A stretch of 24,864 nt of DNA from JBBKWQ01 sp037969115 (GCA_037969115.1 JBBKWQ010000300.1:1-24864); one strand, 5' to 3'; shown: positions 13,853 to 23,453, counted from the stretch's first letter. The notes: generated from the letters alone by a model not told the origin. Made by a program: numbers and translations.

Positions 13853-14488
13853 ATGAGCATCACCGTCACGCTGGTCGACCACCCCCTCGTGGCCGACTCG
13901 CTCGCTCGCATCCGCGACCGAGACACACCCAATGCGCTCTTCCGTTCCAACCTCGAACGAATCGGCACGCTGCTGCTGGCCGAGGCCACGGCGAATCTGC
14001 CCACCGTCGACGGCACCGTCGAGACACCACTGACCACGGCTCCGGCCAAGCGCCTCGCGATCCAGCCGGTGGTCGTCCCGGTGCTACGCGCCGGACTCGG
14101 GTTCGTGCACGCGGCGCAGGAGCTGATGCCCAATGCCGACGTCGGTTTCATCGGCATCTCGCGCGACGAAGCGACCTTCGAGCCCAAGCCGTATGTGAAC
14201 AAACTGCCGGAAACGCTCGCCGGGCGGCCCGTCATCGTGATCGATCCGATGCTGGCAACCGGCGGTTCGCTGGTCAAGACCGTTCGGCTCCTGCTCGAGC
14301 GTGGCGCTCCGGCACCGATCATCGTGGTGTGCGCTCTGGCCGCTCCGGAGGGCATCCAGCGACTTCGCGACGAGGGGCTCGAGCTCCACATCGTCACCGC
14401 AGCGATCGACGATCACCTCAACGAGCACGCGTTCATCGTGCCGGGGCTGGGTGACGCAGGCGACCGCCAATTCGGCAGCGGAGTCTGA
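13853..14488 (+). CDS. upp: Uracil phosphoribosyltransferase
   Basis: The 211-residue enzyme makes UMP from uracil and PRPP. VIVIDPMLATGGSLVKTV is the PRPP-binding motif. VVPVLRAGLGFVHAAQELMPNADVGFIGISRDEATFEPKPYVNKLP contains the conserved flexible-loop and strand features. The C-terminal GLGDAGDRQFGSG is the uracil-recognition loop. Length equals the usual 208-211 residues. It starts one base after the add stop, so the two form an operon of purine and pyrimidine salvage, and its TGA overlaps the next gene's ATG (TGATG). Confidence 0.95.
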   Translation: MSITVTLVDHPLVADSLARIRDRDTPNALFRSNLERIGTLLLAEATANLPTVDGTVETPLTTAPAKRLAIQPVVVPVLRAGLGFVHAAQELMPNADVGFIGISRDEATFEPKPYVNKLPETLAGRPVIVIDPMLATGGSLVKTVRLLLERGAPAPIIVVCALAAPEGIQRLRDEGLELHIVTAAIDDHLNEHAFIVPGLGDAGDRQFGSGV

Positions 14489-15984
14489 TGGAACAGCCCG
14501 TTCGAGCCGGGCAGACAGGCAAGCCCTGGGCGACCGCCGCCGTTCTCACCGTGGTGATCGGTGTGCTCACGTGGGCCGCGTGGAAGACCGATCGACCCGG
14601 GCACTACTGGGGCGACGATTTCACGCTCTATCTGCGCCAGGCCGACAGCCTGTTCGGTCGGCCCGACGTCGGGCGCGTCACTGCGGACAACCACTTCATG
14701 CTCGACCACTCGTTTCGTGCCGACTTCTCGCCGCCGCTGTACCCGTGGGGTTGGCCTCTGATCCTGTCGATCCCCGTGGCCGTGTTCGGTCTCGATCTCG
14801 ACACGCTGACGATCGCCAGCCTGCTCTCGTTCGCCGTCTTCCTGGCGGCGTGGTACCGCCTCGCCGCTCGACGCGTCCCGGCCGTGCTCGCGCTGTTCGG
14901 CATGGTCGTCGTCGGCACGATCCCGACCTTCGTCGGATGGACCGCCCTCCTCCACAGCGAACTCCCATTCATGGCCGCGGCCTTCGTCACGCTCGTGATG
15001 CTCGATCGAGCGCGTGGGCGCTGGGTCGAGTCGTGGCAGTTGGGCATCGCGGTCGGCCTCCTCGCCGCGTTCGCGTTCTCGATCCGGCGCGAAGGCATCG
15101 CTCTCGCGTTCGCGATCGGGCTCGCGCAGCTGATCGACGGCGCCTTCGCCGACCTCCGACGTCGTTCGACAGCTCGGGAGGTCCTGGCCCCCGCCGCAGC
15201 GTTCATCGGTTTCGTCGGCGTGCTGCAGTTGCTCCTGCCGAGCACGCTGCTCCCTCGCTACGAGGGCAACACCGTTGCCAACTTGGTGCGTTTTCGGGGT
15301 CGATACGCGGGCTACATCGCCCAGATGTTCGGGTCCGACACGGCTGTGCTCGGATGGTTGATCATCGTCGGGGGCGCCCTCGGCTGGGTTCTGGCAGTCG
15401 GCGTCGACTGGCGCAAGCACTCGCCGACCGCGCTCTACCTCGTGACCGTCACGGCAATCGGTGGAAGCTTCTTCATCCCATCGACCCGCTACATCTCCAC
15501 GACGGTGCCGCTGCTCGTGCTGGGGCTCATCCTCATTCCGGTCTGCGTCGGCTCGAAACTCAGTGATCCGAAGGTGCTGTACGGCGTTGCAGCAGCGACG
15601 TTGATCCTGCTCAGTACGGCCATCTGGTTCCAGGCTCGCGACCTCGATCGTACGGTGAGCTCCGCTGAGAACTGGGGCGCCACGGTGCAGGACGGGCCTG
15701 CGCGAGCCGATGCTGTCGACATGTTCGATGCGGTCCGTACGCACACGACGCCGCTCGAGACCGTCGGATTCTTCAAGGCGAGGGCGATGACCCTCTACAC
15801 CGAACGGCGAGCAGTGCAGATCGATGAACGCCACCCATTCGACCCAGCGTCCGAGTTCGATGTGGTCGTGGTCAGATCAGCCGAGTTGTCGGCCGATGAT
15901 CAACTCGTCGCACGCGACGAGTTCGACCAGATCTGGACGAACGGTGCGTACCAGATCTTGCGACCCGCCACAATCGCCGGTTAG
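14488..15984 (+). CDS. Multi-pass membrane protein, GT-C glycosyltransferase-like
   Basis: The 498-residue protein has one N-terminal helix, a loop with an acidic pair (HYWGDDFTLYLRQADSL, about residues 43-59), and roughly ten further helices up to about residue 385. A soluble C-terminal domain of about 110 residues follows. The DD in the first extracytoplasmic loop plus many helices is the layout of GT-C glycosyltransferases, which use polyprenyl-phosphate sugars at the outer membrane face. I cannot assign a donor or acceptor. The ATG overlaps the upp stop (TGATG), yet no functional link with uracil salvage is obvious. The 3' end overlaps the convergent phosphohexomutase gene by 4 nt. Confidence 0.7.
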   Translation: MEQPVRAGQTGKPWATAAVLTVVIGVLTWAAWKTDRPGHYWGDDFTLYLRQADSLFGRPDVGRVTADNHFMLDHSFRADFSPPLYPWGWPLILSIPVAVFGLDLDTLTIASLLSFAVFLAAWYRLAARRVPAVLALFGMVVVGTIPTFVGWTALLHSELPFMAAAFVTLVMLDRARGRWVESWQLGIAVGLLAAFAFSIRREGIALAFAIGLAQLIDGAFADLRRRSTAREVLAPAAAFIGFVGVLQLLLPSTLLPRYEGNTVANLVRFRGRYAGYIAQMFGSDTAVLGWLIIVGGALGWVLAVGVDWRKHSPTALYLVTVTAIGGSFFIPSTRYISTTVPLLVLGLILIPVCVGSKLSDPKVLYGVAAATLILLSTAIWFQARDLDRTVSSAENWGATVQDGPARADAVDMFDAVRTHTTPLETVGFFKARAMTLYTERRAVQIDERHPFDPASEFDVVVVRSAELSADDQLVARDEFDQIWTNGAYQILRPATIAG

Positions 15985-17591
15985 GCCAGCAGCGCCGCCA
16001 ATGCGGCCACACTGGGGTTGGGATCAGCGTCGACCGCCTCGCCGTAGATCTTGACCTTCGGCTCGGTACCGCTCGGGCGGACCTGCACCCGAACGCCGCC
16101 CTCGAGCACGATACGCAGCAGGTTCGCCTCGGGATATGTCGACACCGAGGCGACGGGGATTCCGCCGATCTCGGTGGGTGGGTTGTCGACGAGTTCGGCC
16201 ACCCTGCGTGCGGCATCGACCGGGTCCATCCGGATCGAATGTTCCGCCGTGACATGACGCCCGAACTCGACGGCGAGCGCGTCGAGGCGCTGCTGCAGGG
16301 TGACACCCTCGGCAGCGGCCACCGACGCGACCTCGGTGAACAGCACGGCGGCGGTGATCCCGTCCTTGTCGAGCGGTTGCGTGGTGACGAGGTAGCCGAG
16401 CGCCTGTTCGTAACCGAACACGAACCTCAGCTCGGGTCGGTCCTGGACGGTGCGGCCGATCCACTTGAAGCCGGTGAACGTCTCGGCCGAATGCACGCCG
16501 TGGGCGTCGGCGATGCGAGACAACATCGACGACGACACGAGTGTGGTCACGACGAATCGGTCGTCGCCGCTCGTGTGCTTCAGGATGTGATCGGCGAGGA
16601 GCCATCCGATCTCGTCGCCCCCGAGGCGCCGCCACGTGCCATCGGGCTGCGGGATGGCAGCACCGAGCCGATCGGCGTCGGGATCGTTGGCCAAGGCAAC
16701 CGCGGCTCCAGACGCAGCGGCAGTTGCGAGCAACAGGTCCATCGCCCCCGGTTCCTCCGGGTTGGGAAACGACACCGTCGGAAAACTGCCGTCGGGCTCG
16801 AACTGCTCGTCGACCACGACCGGAGCCGGAAGACCGGCTCGCTCGAACGCTCGCACGATCGTGGCGCCGCCGACGCCGTGCATGGCGGTGTAGGCGGCCA
16901 CCACACCCTCGACATCGGGACACAGCCGCACCGACGGCACGAACGCCAGGTACCGCTCGATGATCTCGTCACCCACGAAGTTGATCAGCCCGTGATCGGC
17001 ATCGACCATCGGGACAGCGGTTGCGTCGACCCGGTCGATACACGCCGCGATGCCGCTGTCGTGAGGCGGCACGATCTGTGCGCCGTCGGCGAGGAACACC
17101 TTGTATCCGTTGTCGGCTGGCGGATTGTGCGAGGCCGTCACGACGACACCTGCCGCCGAATCGGTGTCGGTGATCGACCAGGCGAGCACCGGCGTCGGCA
17201 CGGTTTGGTCGAACAGCCGAGTGGGGATGCCGAGGGCACCCAGCACGCGGGCGGTATCGAGCGCGAACACGTCGGACTTGCGACGGGCGTCGTAGCCGAC
17301 GATCACACCACGTTCGAGTGCCCGCTCGTCGTTCTCGAGGAGGTAGAGACCCAAACCAGCGGCCGCTTGCCGAACGAGCAGGCGGTTCATCCGGAGTGGT
17401 CCGGCTCCGACCTCGCCTCGCAGGCCCGCCGTGCCGAACTGGAGGCGGCCGTCGAACCTGGCCGCCAACTCGTCATCGGGGCCTGCCAGCAACGCGTCGA
17501 GTTCTTGTCGAATGTCGTCGTCGGGCTCGGCGGCACGCCACTGTTCGGCGACGGCGCGCGGATCGTCGTTCTGCACGTTCTGTTCTGTCAC
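15981..17591 (-). CDS. Phosphohexomutase family protein (PmmB-like; possible phosphopentomutase)
   Basis: The 536-residue protein has all four alpha-D-phosphohexomutase domains. Motifs are LQFGTAGLRG (about residue 43), catalytic serine in VVVTASHNPPADNGYKVF (about 140), metal loop NDPDADRLG, sugar loop GGDEIGWL, FVFGYEQALGY, and phosphate-binding RPSGTEPKVKIYGE near the C-terminus. Family members isomerise glucose, mannose or pentose 1- and 5/6-phosphates. GTG 17591 overlaps the upstream kinase stop (GTGA); a 87-residue open extension inside the kinase gene is rejected. In Mycobacterium tuberculosis the related pmmB sits with upp and deoD. Here upp, add and a nucleoside importer are near, which favours pentose 1-phosphate interconversion, though hexose activity is equally allowed by sequence. 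Confidence 0.88.
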   Translation of the reverse strand: MTEQNVQNDDPRAVAEQWRAAEPDDDIRQELDALLAGPDDELAARFDGRLQFGTAGLRGEVGAGPLRMNRLLVRQAAAGLGLYLLENDERALERGVIVGYDARRKSDVFALDTARVLGALGIPTRLFDQTVPTPVLAWSITDTDSAAGVVVTASHNPPADNGYKVFLADGAQIVPPHDSGIAACIDRVDATAVPMVDADHGLINFVGDEIIERYLAFVPSVRLCPDVEGVVAAYTAMHGVGGATIVRAFERAGLPAPVVVDEQFEPDGSFPTVSFPNPEEPGAMDLLLATAAASGAAVALANDPDADRLGAAIPQPDGTWRRLGGDEIGWLLADHILKHTSGDDRFVVTTLVSSSMLSRIADAHGVHSAETFTGFKWIGRTVQDRPELRFVFGYEQALGYLVTTQPLDKDGITAAVLFTEVASVAAAEGVTLQQRLDALAVEFGRHVTAEHSIRMDPVDAARRVAELVDNPPTEIGGIPVASVSTYPEANLLRIVLEGGVRVQVRPSGTEPKVKIYGEAVDADPNPSVAALAALLA

Positions 17592-18592
17592 GCCAACAGG
17601 GTACGCAGATCGACCACCGGACGGGGTCCCACGTGAGAGATCACTTCGGCCGCGGCAACCGATCCGATCAAGCCGGCCCGAGCGAGACCAACCCCCTGCG
17701 TGATGCCGTAGAGGAACCCGGCCGCATAGAGGTCGCCTGCTCCCGTGGTGTCGACCACCCTCGGCACGGGCACGGGGGGTACGTGCAACGTTTCGTCGGC
17801 CGACACGATGTACGACCCCCTCGCACCCACCGTGATCGCGGCGAGCCGGCACTCGCGCCGAACCGCGGCGATCGCCTCGTCGAACGAGTCGGTCTCGTAC
17901 AGCGACATCAGCTCGTCCTCGTTGCCGAAGAGGATGTCGACGTTGTCGGTGACGAGATCGCGGAAGTCGGCTCGATGACGATCGACGCAGAACGAATCGG
18001 ACAACGTCAGCGACACCTGCCGGTCAGCAGCGTGTGCGATCGACGCCGCCGTTCGGAAGGCCGCCTTCGCCTCGTCGCGGTCGAACAAATAGCCCTCCAT
18101 ATAGAGCACCTGTCCATCGGCGATGGTTTCCTCGTCGAGATCGGTCGACGTCAGCAGACTCGATGCACCGAGAAAGGTGTTCATCGTGCGCTGAGCGTCG
18201 GGTGTCACCACGATGATGCATCGACCGGTGGGCACCGGGTTGTCACGCTCGGCCGGCCTGAACGTGACCCCGACCGCGAGCAGGTCGTGACCGAAGACGT
18301 CACCGAGGTCGTCACGGCTGACCTTGCCGACGTAGGCAGCCCGACCGCCCAGGCTCGACACACCACACATCGTGTTGGCAGCCGACCCGCCACTCATCTC
18401 GACCGCCGAGCCAAGGGCCCGATACAGCTCGACGGCGCGTTCGGTCTCGACGAGCGTCATCGATCCCTTCACCAGTTCGTGATGGTTGAGGAAGTCGTCG
18501 CCGGCGTGAGCGATGACATCGACCAACGCGTTGCCGATGCCGACGACGTCGTAACGCGCGTCCGCCCCAGTGCGCTGTTGATGTCCTGACAC
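17588..18592 (-). CDS. PfkB family sugar kinase, adenosine kinase-like
   Basis: The 334-residue enzyme is a ribokinase-fold kinase. It starts near YDVVGIGNALVDVIAHAGDDFL and has GGSAANTMCGVSSLGG for substrate binding, CIIVVTPDAQRTMNTFLGAS, YMEGYLFD, and the catalytic anion hole DTTGAGDLYAAGFLYGI. The combination GNALVDV plus VTPDAQRTMNTFLGA is typical of bacterial proteins annotated as adenosine kinase, which make AMP from adenosine; other nucleosides or sugars remain possible. GTG 18592 is chosen because it gives the usual short N-terminus; the longer open frame runs through the divergent pepN promoter. Its stop overlaps the mutase GTG, so the two are coupled. Together with add it offers two fates for imported adenosine. 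Confidence 0.88.
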   Translation of the reverse strand: MSGHQQRTGADARYDVVGIGNALVDVIAHAGDDFLNHHELVKGSMTLVETERAVELYRALGSAVEMSGGSAANTMCGVSSLGGRAAYVGKVSRDDLGDVFGHDLLAVGVTFRPAERDNPVPTGRCIIVVTPDAQRTMNTFLGASSLLTSTDLDEETIADGQVLYMEGYLFDRDEAKAAFRTAASIAHAADRQVSLTLSDSFCVDRHRADFRDLVTDNVDILFGNEDELMSLYETDSFDEAIAAVRRECRLAAITVGARGSYIVSADETLHVPPVPVPRVVDTTGAGDLYAAGFLYGITQGVGLARAGLIGSVAAAEVISHVGPRPVVDLRTLLA

Positions 18593-18639
18593 AACGAACC
18601 ACGCTACCGGCTCGGGGCAGCCCGGTGACCGGTTCTCGA

Positions 18640-18645
18640 TACGCT
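18640..18645 (+). promoter_or_regulatory. -10 box for leaderless pepN transcript
   Basis: TACGCT lies 7 nt before the GTG start of pepN in the 60-bp divergent region shared with the PfkB gene. No Shine-Dalgarno precedes the GTG. Confidence 0.4.
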
Positions 18646-18652
18646 CTCGCGG

Positions 18653-21177
18653 GTGAAAGAACTCGACCAGCACCGCCTGCCCCGGACCGCCGCGCCGATT
18701 CGCTACGACGTCACACTCGAGCCGAATCTCGCCGAATCGACGTTCGAAGGGTCGATCAAGATCGCGATCACCGTGACGGCGCCGACCGATGTACTCGTGC
18801 TCAATGCCGCAGAGCTCGACGTCACCGCTTGTCTCGTCGACGAGGTGCCGGCGACGCACGAACTCGATGCCGACGCCGAGCGGCTCGTCGTTCGAGTCGA
18901 TGGCGATCTGACACCGGGCGAACACCTCCTGGCGATCTCGTTCACCGGAACGCTCAACGACCGCCTCCGCGGTTGGTACCGATCGACCTATCTCGACGAC
19001 GACGGCGCGAACAGGTCATCGCGGCATCACAGATGCAGGCGACCGACTGCCGCCGCGCGTTTCCTTGCTGGGACGAGCCGGACTTCAAGGCGGTGTTCGG
19101 CATCACGCTGATCGTCGAGTCCCATCTGCTCGCCGTTTCCAACGGCAGCGAGCTCGAGCGCGTCGAGCTCGACGGCGATCGGACCGGCAAGTTCGCCGTG
19201 CGTTTCGCCGACACCATGAAGATGAGCACGTACCTGGTTGCCGTGGTCGTCGGCCCGCTCGAAGCAACCGACTGGATCGACGTCGATGGCGTACCGATGC
19301 GAATCGTTCACGTCCCCGGCAAGGGTCACCTCACCGACTTCGGCATCGATGTCGCCTCGTTCTGCCTCCGCTGGTTCCAGGACTACTACGGGATCGCCTA
19401 CCCGAGCGACAAAGTCGACCTCCTTGCGCTCCCCGACTTCGCCGCGGGCGCCATGGAGAACCTCGGCTGCATCACGTTCCGTGAAAGCCTGCTGCTCGTC
19501 GACCCGACATCGTCCACGCAGGTCGAGCGTCAGCTCGTCGCCGACGTCGTCGCCCACGAGCTCGCCCACATGTGGTTCGGTGATCTCGTCACCATGAGGT
19601 GGTGGAACGGAATCTGGCTCAACGAGGCCTTCGCGACATTCATGGAGCTCGCGGCATGCGATGCCTACCGTCCCGACTGGCACCGATGGACGAGCTTCGG
19701 TCTCGAGCGCAGCATGGCGTTCGAGGTCGACTCGCTCACCAGCACCCGTTCGGTCGAGTTCGAGGTCCAGTCACCCCAGGAAGCAGAAGGCATGTTCGAC
19801 GTGCTCACCTACCAGAAGGGTGGAGCGCTGCTCCGAATGCTCGAGCAGTACCTCGGAGCAGACCGATTCCGCGCGGGCGTCAGCCACTATCTCCGCAGAC
19901 ATGCGTACGGCAACACCGAAACCAGCGACCTGTGGGACGCGATCGAACACACCAGCGGCGAACCGGTCCGCCGAATCATGGATTCGTGGATCTGGCAGCC
20001 GGGTTTCCCCGTCGTCTCGGCCAGCACCGACGGTTCCCAACTCCTGTTACGTCAACGTCAGTTCTCGTTCGACCCGGATGCGCCTGCCACGTCACTGTGG
20101 GCGATCCCGATCGCTGTGCGCCAGGGCGAGGCGACGACGACGGTCCTGCTCGACACTCACGAGATCCGTCTGCCACTCACGAGCGAACCAGTCGTCGTGA
20201 ATGCGGGCGGGCACGGATTCTTCCGCGTTTCGTACGACGACGAACTGCGGCATCGCCTCGCCGGTCCTGCGCTCGCCACGCTCGACACGCTCGAACGTTA
20301 CAACCTGGTCGACGACGCGTGGAACGCAGTCGTCGCCGGCGATCTCGACGCGATCGAGTACGTCGAGTTCGTCGAGGGGTTCGGTGCGGAGCGCGACCTT
20401 GCCGTCTGGCAGGCCATCGTGATCGGTCTGCGGAGCACGTCGCGCCTGCTCACCGACGACGCGGTTGCGGACCTACGACCCCGAATCAGATCGTTGGCCG
20501 AACCCGTCCTCGTCGAACTCGGCGAGCCGGCACCCGGTGAGAGCGACCTTCGGGCCAAGCTCCGCGGCCTGTTGCTCGCCACCGTGAGTGTTCTCGGTGG
20601 CGACACCGACATGGCGACCCGCGCCCGAGAGTTGCACGTCCAGTCGGTTGCCGACCCGACCTCGGTCGATCCCGAGTTGGCATCGGCCGCGACCATGGTG
20701 GTTGCCGCCACCGGCGACTCGGTCGACTACGACGCGATGTTGAACGTGTTCCTGACCTCGGCCAACCCGCAGGAACAGCTGCGCAACTTGTACGCCCTCG
20801 CCGAGTACGACGACGCCGATCTGATGGATCGCACGTGTCGACTCGCGTTCAGCGACGACGTCAAGACACAGAACGCTCCGTTCCTGCTGCGGCAGTGCAT
20901 CGCCAATCGCCACCATGGCGCAAACGCGTGGCGTTTCATTCGGCAACATTGGGACGAGGCCAATGAGCGGTTCCCGTCGAACACGATCTCTCGGATGATC
21001 GAGTCGGTCAAGTTGCTCAATACACCGGTCGACGTCGCCGACGTGCAGGGATTCTTCGCCGAGCACCCGATCCCCCAGGCCGGCAAGACACTCGAGCAGG
21101 TCCTCGAACGTCAGCGGGTCAACGCAGCGGTGCGTGAACGAAGCGAGATTGCACTGGCAACCGCACTGCGTTCGTGA
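18653..21177 (+). CDS. pepN: M1 family aminopeptidase N, interrupted by an apparent one-base frameshift
   Basis: The N-terminal beta domain reads in one frame from GTG 18653 (MKELDQHRLPRTAAPIRYDV ... GWYRSTYLDDDGA). At about 19007-19009 the homology jumps to the frame that continues EQVIAASQMQATDCRRAFPCWDEP and runs to 21177. Restoring one base after GC at 19007-19008 gives an unbroken protein of about 841 residues, the normal length. Catalytic motifs are intact: FAAGAMENLG, and VVAHELAHMWFGD with the downstream glutamate in WLNEAFATF, so zinc binding is complete. The C-terminal half is the ERAP1-like helical domain. PepN trims neutral or basic N-terminal residues from peptides in the cytoplasm. 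Sequencing error, real mutation or recoding cannot be told apart here. Confidence 0.88.
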
Positions 21178-21187
21178 CCGACACCCG

Positions 21188-22303
21188 TCATCGGATGGTG
21201 ACGTTGTCCCAGTGCCAGGTCATTCCCACGGCCTCGCCGTCGACACAACGACCGTCGATGTCGCAGGTCTGATTCGGCTCGTAGCTGTTGTCGTAGAACA
21301 CGACCCGAACCGGACCCTCCGGAAACACGCCCGCTGACGTGAACTCGACACCGGCCACATCGAACGTCAGCGTGCCGTCCTGGTTGTCCGTGAAACAGAC
21401 GGGATGACGGGTCGCTTTGTCTTCGGGCGTGGGGTCCGAGAAGATCTGGCTCTGGACGTTACCGATCTTCAGTCCTCCGGGGTAGCCGCCCGAGAGCCCT
21501 CCCGACCACGACGCGAGCAACAGGTCACCGTCGTCGAGGTCGTGTGGGAGATCGGATGCGCCGACATCGGCGACGAGGAAGCCAGGCACTCGATGCCCGG
21601 CCGTTGGCGAGGTCGAGTTGTACTTCTCCTCGGTGACGATGCCGATCTTGAACCATTGGGCGATCCCGAGATTTGTCAAATTGGCGTCGACACACACTTC
21701 GGTCACCGAGTCGAAGGTCTCCTTGGGCGAGAAGGTGATGATCGTGTAGCTCTCGACATCGCCCATCGACGTCATCAGGTGATCCTTGCAGAGATACACC
21801 GAGGACGCGATGCGAGTGGCCTGGTCGTCGTCGATGTCGAACGAGAGCGGCCGTTGCGTGTCGGGCCCGTTGCATTCCAGGTCGTGATCACCCGACCATG
21901 ATCCGCCCGAGAATTCGGTGAAGTCGTAGAGGTCGATGTTGCGGTGGTACACGTGATAGTCGAACCGATCGCCGCCGGTGTTGCCGTCGAACGTCTCCAT
22001 GAAGAGCACACCCTCGGGGATCGGAACGCTGGTGCTCGACTCGGGTTCGGTTGACTCGGTCGCCACAGCCGCGGTCGAATTCGGTGTCGCGCCCGATTCG
22101 GACACTCGAGCATCGGTGTCCCCCGAGTCGGTTTCGGTCGATGTGGTATCGACCGGTTCGCTGTCGGAGTCGCTCGCTGCCGATTCGGCGCCGACCGACT
22201 CGGTGTCGACGTTGTCGGTCCCGTCGCTCGATTCATCGGACGCCGAAACGCACGCCACGCCGACCAGTGACAGCGCTACGACGAGCGGAAGCAGACGCTT
22301 CAC
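21188..22303 (-). CDS. Secreted, probably lipid-anchored protein with acidic Ser/Thr linker, unknown function
   Basis: GTG 22303 opens a 371-residue protein with signal sequence VKRLLPLVVALSLVGVAC. Cys18 could carry a lipid, although the lipobox (GVAC) is imperfect. Residues 19-95 are a Ser/Thr/Asp/Glu-rich linker. The remaining 275 residues form a beta-rich globular domain with six or more cysteines, Asn-Gly and aromatic motifs (ETFDGNTGGDRFDYHVYHRNI, LECNGPD, CVDANLTNLG, MTWHWDNVTIR at the end). The final strand recalls concanavalin-like jelly-roll domains, suggesting carbohydrate or surface binding; this is inference and no family is recognised. It converges on pepN with only 10 nt between stops and diverges from the nitronate monooxygenase gene. 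Confidence 0.75.
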   Translation of the reverse strand: MKRLLPLVVALSLVGVACVSASDESSDGTDNVDTESVGAESAASDSDSEPVDTTSTETDSGDTDARVSESGATPNSTAAVATESTEPESSTSVPIPEGVLFMETFDGNTGGDRFDYHVYHRNIDLYDFTEFSGGSWSGDHDLECNGPDTQRPLSFDIDDDQATRIASSVYLCKDHLMTSMGDVESYTIITFSPKETFDSVTEVCVDANLTNLGIAQWFKIGIVTEEKYNSTSPTAGHRVPGFLVADVGASDLPHDLDDGDLLLASWSGGLSGGYPGGLKIGNVQSQIFSDPTPEDKATRHPVCFTDNQDGTLTFDVAGVEFTSAGVFPEGPVRVVFYDNSYEPNQTCDIDGRCVDGEAVGMTWHWDNVTIR

Positions 22304-22436
22304 GCTCGATCGACGATCTCGTGGCTGCCGGCGCTGGGCGATGCGGTCACGGCTAACATCGTAGAGGCGGCTCGACCGATCTTCCCGGCGGCAGTAGTCA
22401 CATGCCGGACGCCTTTCCAGACGGTCGTGCGACGCG

Positions 22437-22442
22437 TAGGGT
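22437..22442 (+). promoter_or_regulatory. -10 box for leaderless nitronate monooxygenase transcript
   Basis: TAGGGT lies 6 nt before GTG 22449, with no ribosome site in between. Confidence 0.4.
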
Positions 22443-22448
22443 TCGACC

Positions 22449-23435
22449 GTGATTCGGACTCGGTTCACCGATCTCTTCGGTCTCGAGTTTCCCGTGATGT
22501 CGGCGCCCATGGCGATGCACAGCGGCGGCACCCTGGCTGGCGCCGTGTCGGCCGCCGGCGCGTTGGGGTCATTCGGCGGCGTGCATCGGGTGAAGGGCCC
22601 CGACTGGCTTCGAGAGGAGGTCGCTCGCGTTCGGGCTGCCACCGACCGGCCATTCGCGATCGGGTTCATCACTCCTTTCCTGCCGATGACGAATGACCTC
22701 TTCGAGGCGGCGCTGTCCGAGCGGCCGGCAGCGGTCGCATTCTCGTTCTCCGATCCGACACCCTGGGCCGATGCCGTGAGGTCGGTCGGGGCCGCACTCA
22801 TCTGCCAGGTCCAGAATCATCGCGACGCTGCACTGGCGGTGGACGCTGGTACCGACGTGTTGGTGGCCCAGGGCACCGAGGCCGGCGGCCACACCGGAAC
22901 CATGAGCCTGCTGCCGTTCCTCGCCGACCTGGTTGCCCGATATCCCGACGTCCCCGTGCTCGCCGCTGGCGGGATCGCCGACGGGCGAACCCTGGCCGCT
23001 GTGCTGACCGCTGGGGCGGACGGAGCATGGCTCGGAACCGCTCTGCTCGCCACGAACGAGGCAGTTGAAGTGCACGACGTCCACAAACAACTGATCGTCG
23101 AGAGCGACGGCACCGACACCGTGTTCACGCGCGCCTACGACATCGTCTCGGGGCTGCCATGGCCGGCGAACATCGGCGAACGCGTCAGGCGGAACCAGTT
23201 CACCGACGAATGGGCCGAGCGCGAAGCCGAACTGCGAGAACGGAGGCAGGATCTGGCCTCGGCTGCGGCAGCCAGACCCGCCGACGCCGATCTCGACCCT
23301 GCCAACGAAGCAGTCCTCTACGGGCAAGCGGCGGCCTTCGTGCGCGCCGTGCGTCCAGCCGCCGATGTGATCCGGACCGTATGCGACGACGCCGAGCAGA
23401 TCCTTCGGTCGCGACCACACGCACTCGTGACCTGA
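22449..23435 (+). CDS. Nitronate monooxygenase (2-nitropropane dioxygenase-like) flavoprotein
   Basis: The 328-residue TIM-barrel flavoprotein matches the NMO family. TRFTDLFGLEFPVMSAPMA is the opening strand and FMN-contact motif, LICQVQNHRDAALAVDAGTDVLVAQGTEAGGHTG includes the conserved QGxEAGGH loop, and PVLAAGGIADGRTLAAVLTAGADGAWLGTALLAT forms the FMN phosphate-binding strands. Such enzymes oxidise toxic alkyl nitronates with O2, though many homologues have other or unknown substrates, including enoyl reductase-like roles. The C-terminal 90 residues are a helical lid. It stands as a single gene convergent with the dehydrogenase downstream, with 18 nt between stops. Confidence 0.9.
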   Translation: MIRTRFTDLFGLEFPVMSAPMAMHSGGTLAGAVSAAGALGSFGGVHRVKGPDWLREEVARVRAATDRPFAIGFITPFLPMTNDLFEAALSERPAAVAFSFSDPTPWADAVRSVGAALICQVQNHRDAALAVDAGTDVLVAQGTEAGGHTGTMSLLPFLADLVARYPDVPVLAAGGIADGRTLAAVLTAGADGAWLGTALLATNEAVEVHDVHKQLIVESDGTDTVFTRAYDIVSGLPWPANIGERVRRNQFTDEWAEREAELRERRQDLASAAAARPADADLDPANEAVLYGQAAAFVRAVRPAADVIRTVCDDAEQILRSRPHALVT

Positions 23436-23453
23436 CGCCCGTTCGGGACCGCG

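Noticed and set aside
17592..17603. TACCCT-N6-GTG as a leaderless promoter of the phosphohexomutase
   Set aside because: The motif lies within the coding end of the kinase gene and the two genes are coupled, so the match may be chance.
17592..17852. N-terminal extension of the phosphohexomutase
   Set aside because: The extra residues overlap the kinase gene out of frame and have no family similarity; GTG 17591 is coupled to the kinase stop.
19001..19017. Programmed -1 frameshift in pepN
   Set aside because: There is no X-XXY-YYZ slippery heptamer and no obvious downstream structure; aminopeptidase N is not known to use recoding. A missed base or mutation is more likely, so recoding is kept only as a test in the finding.
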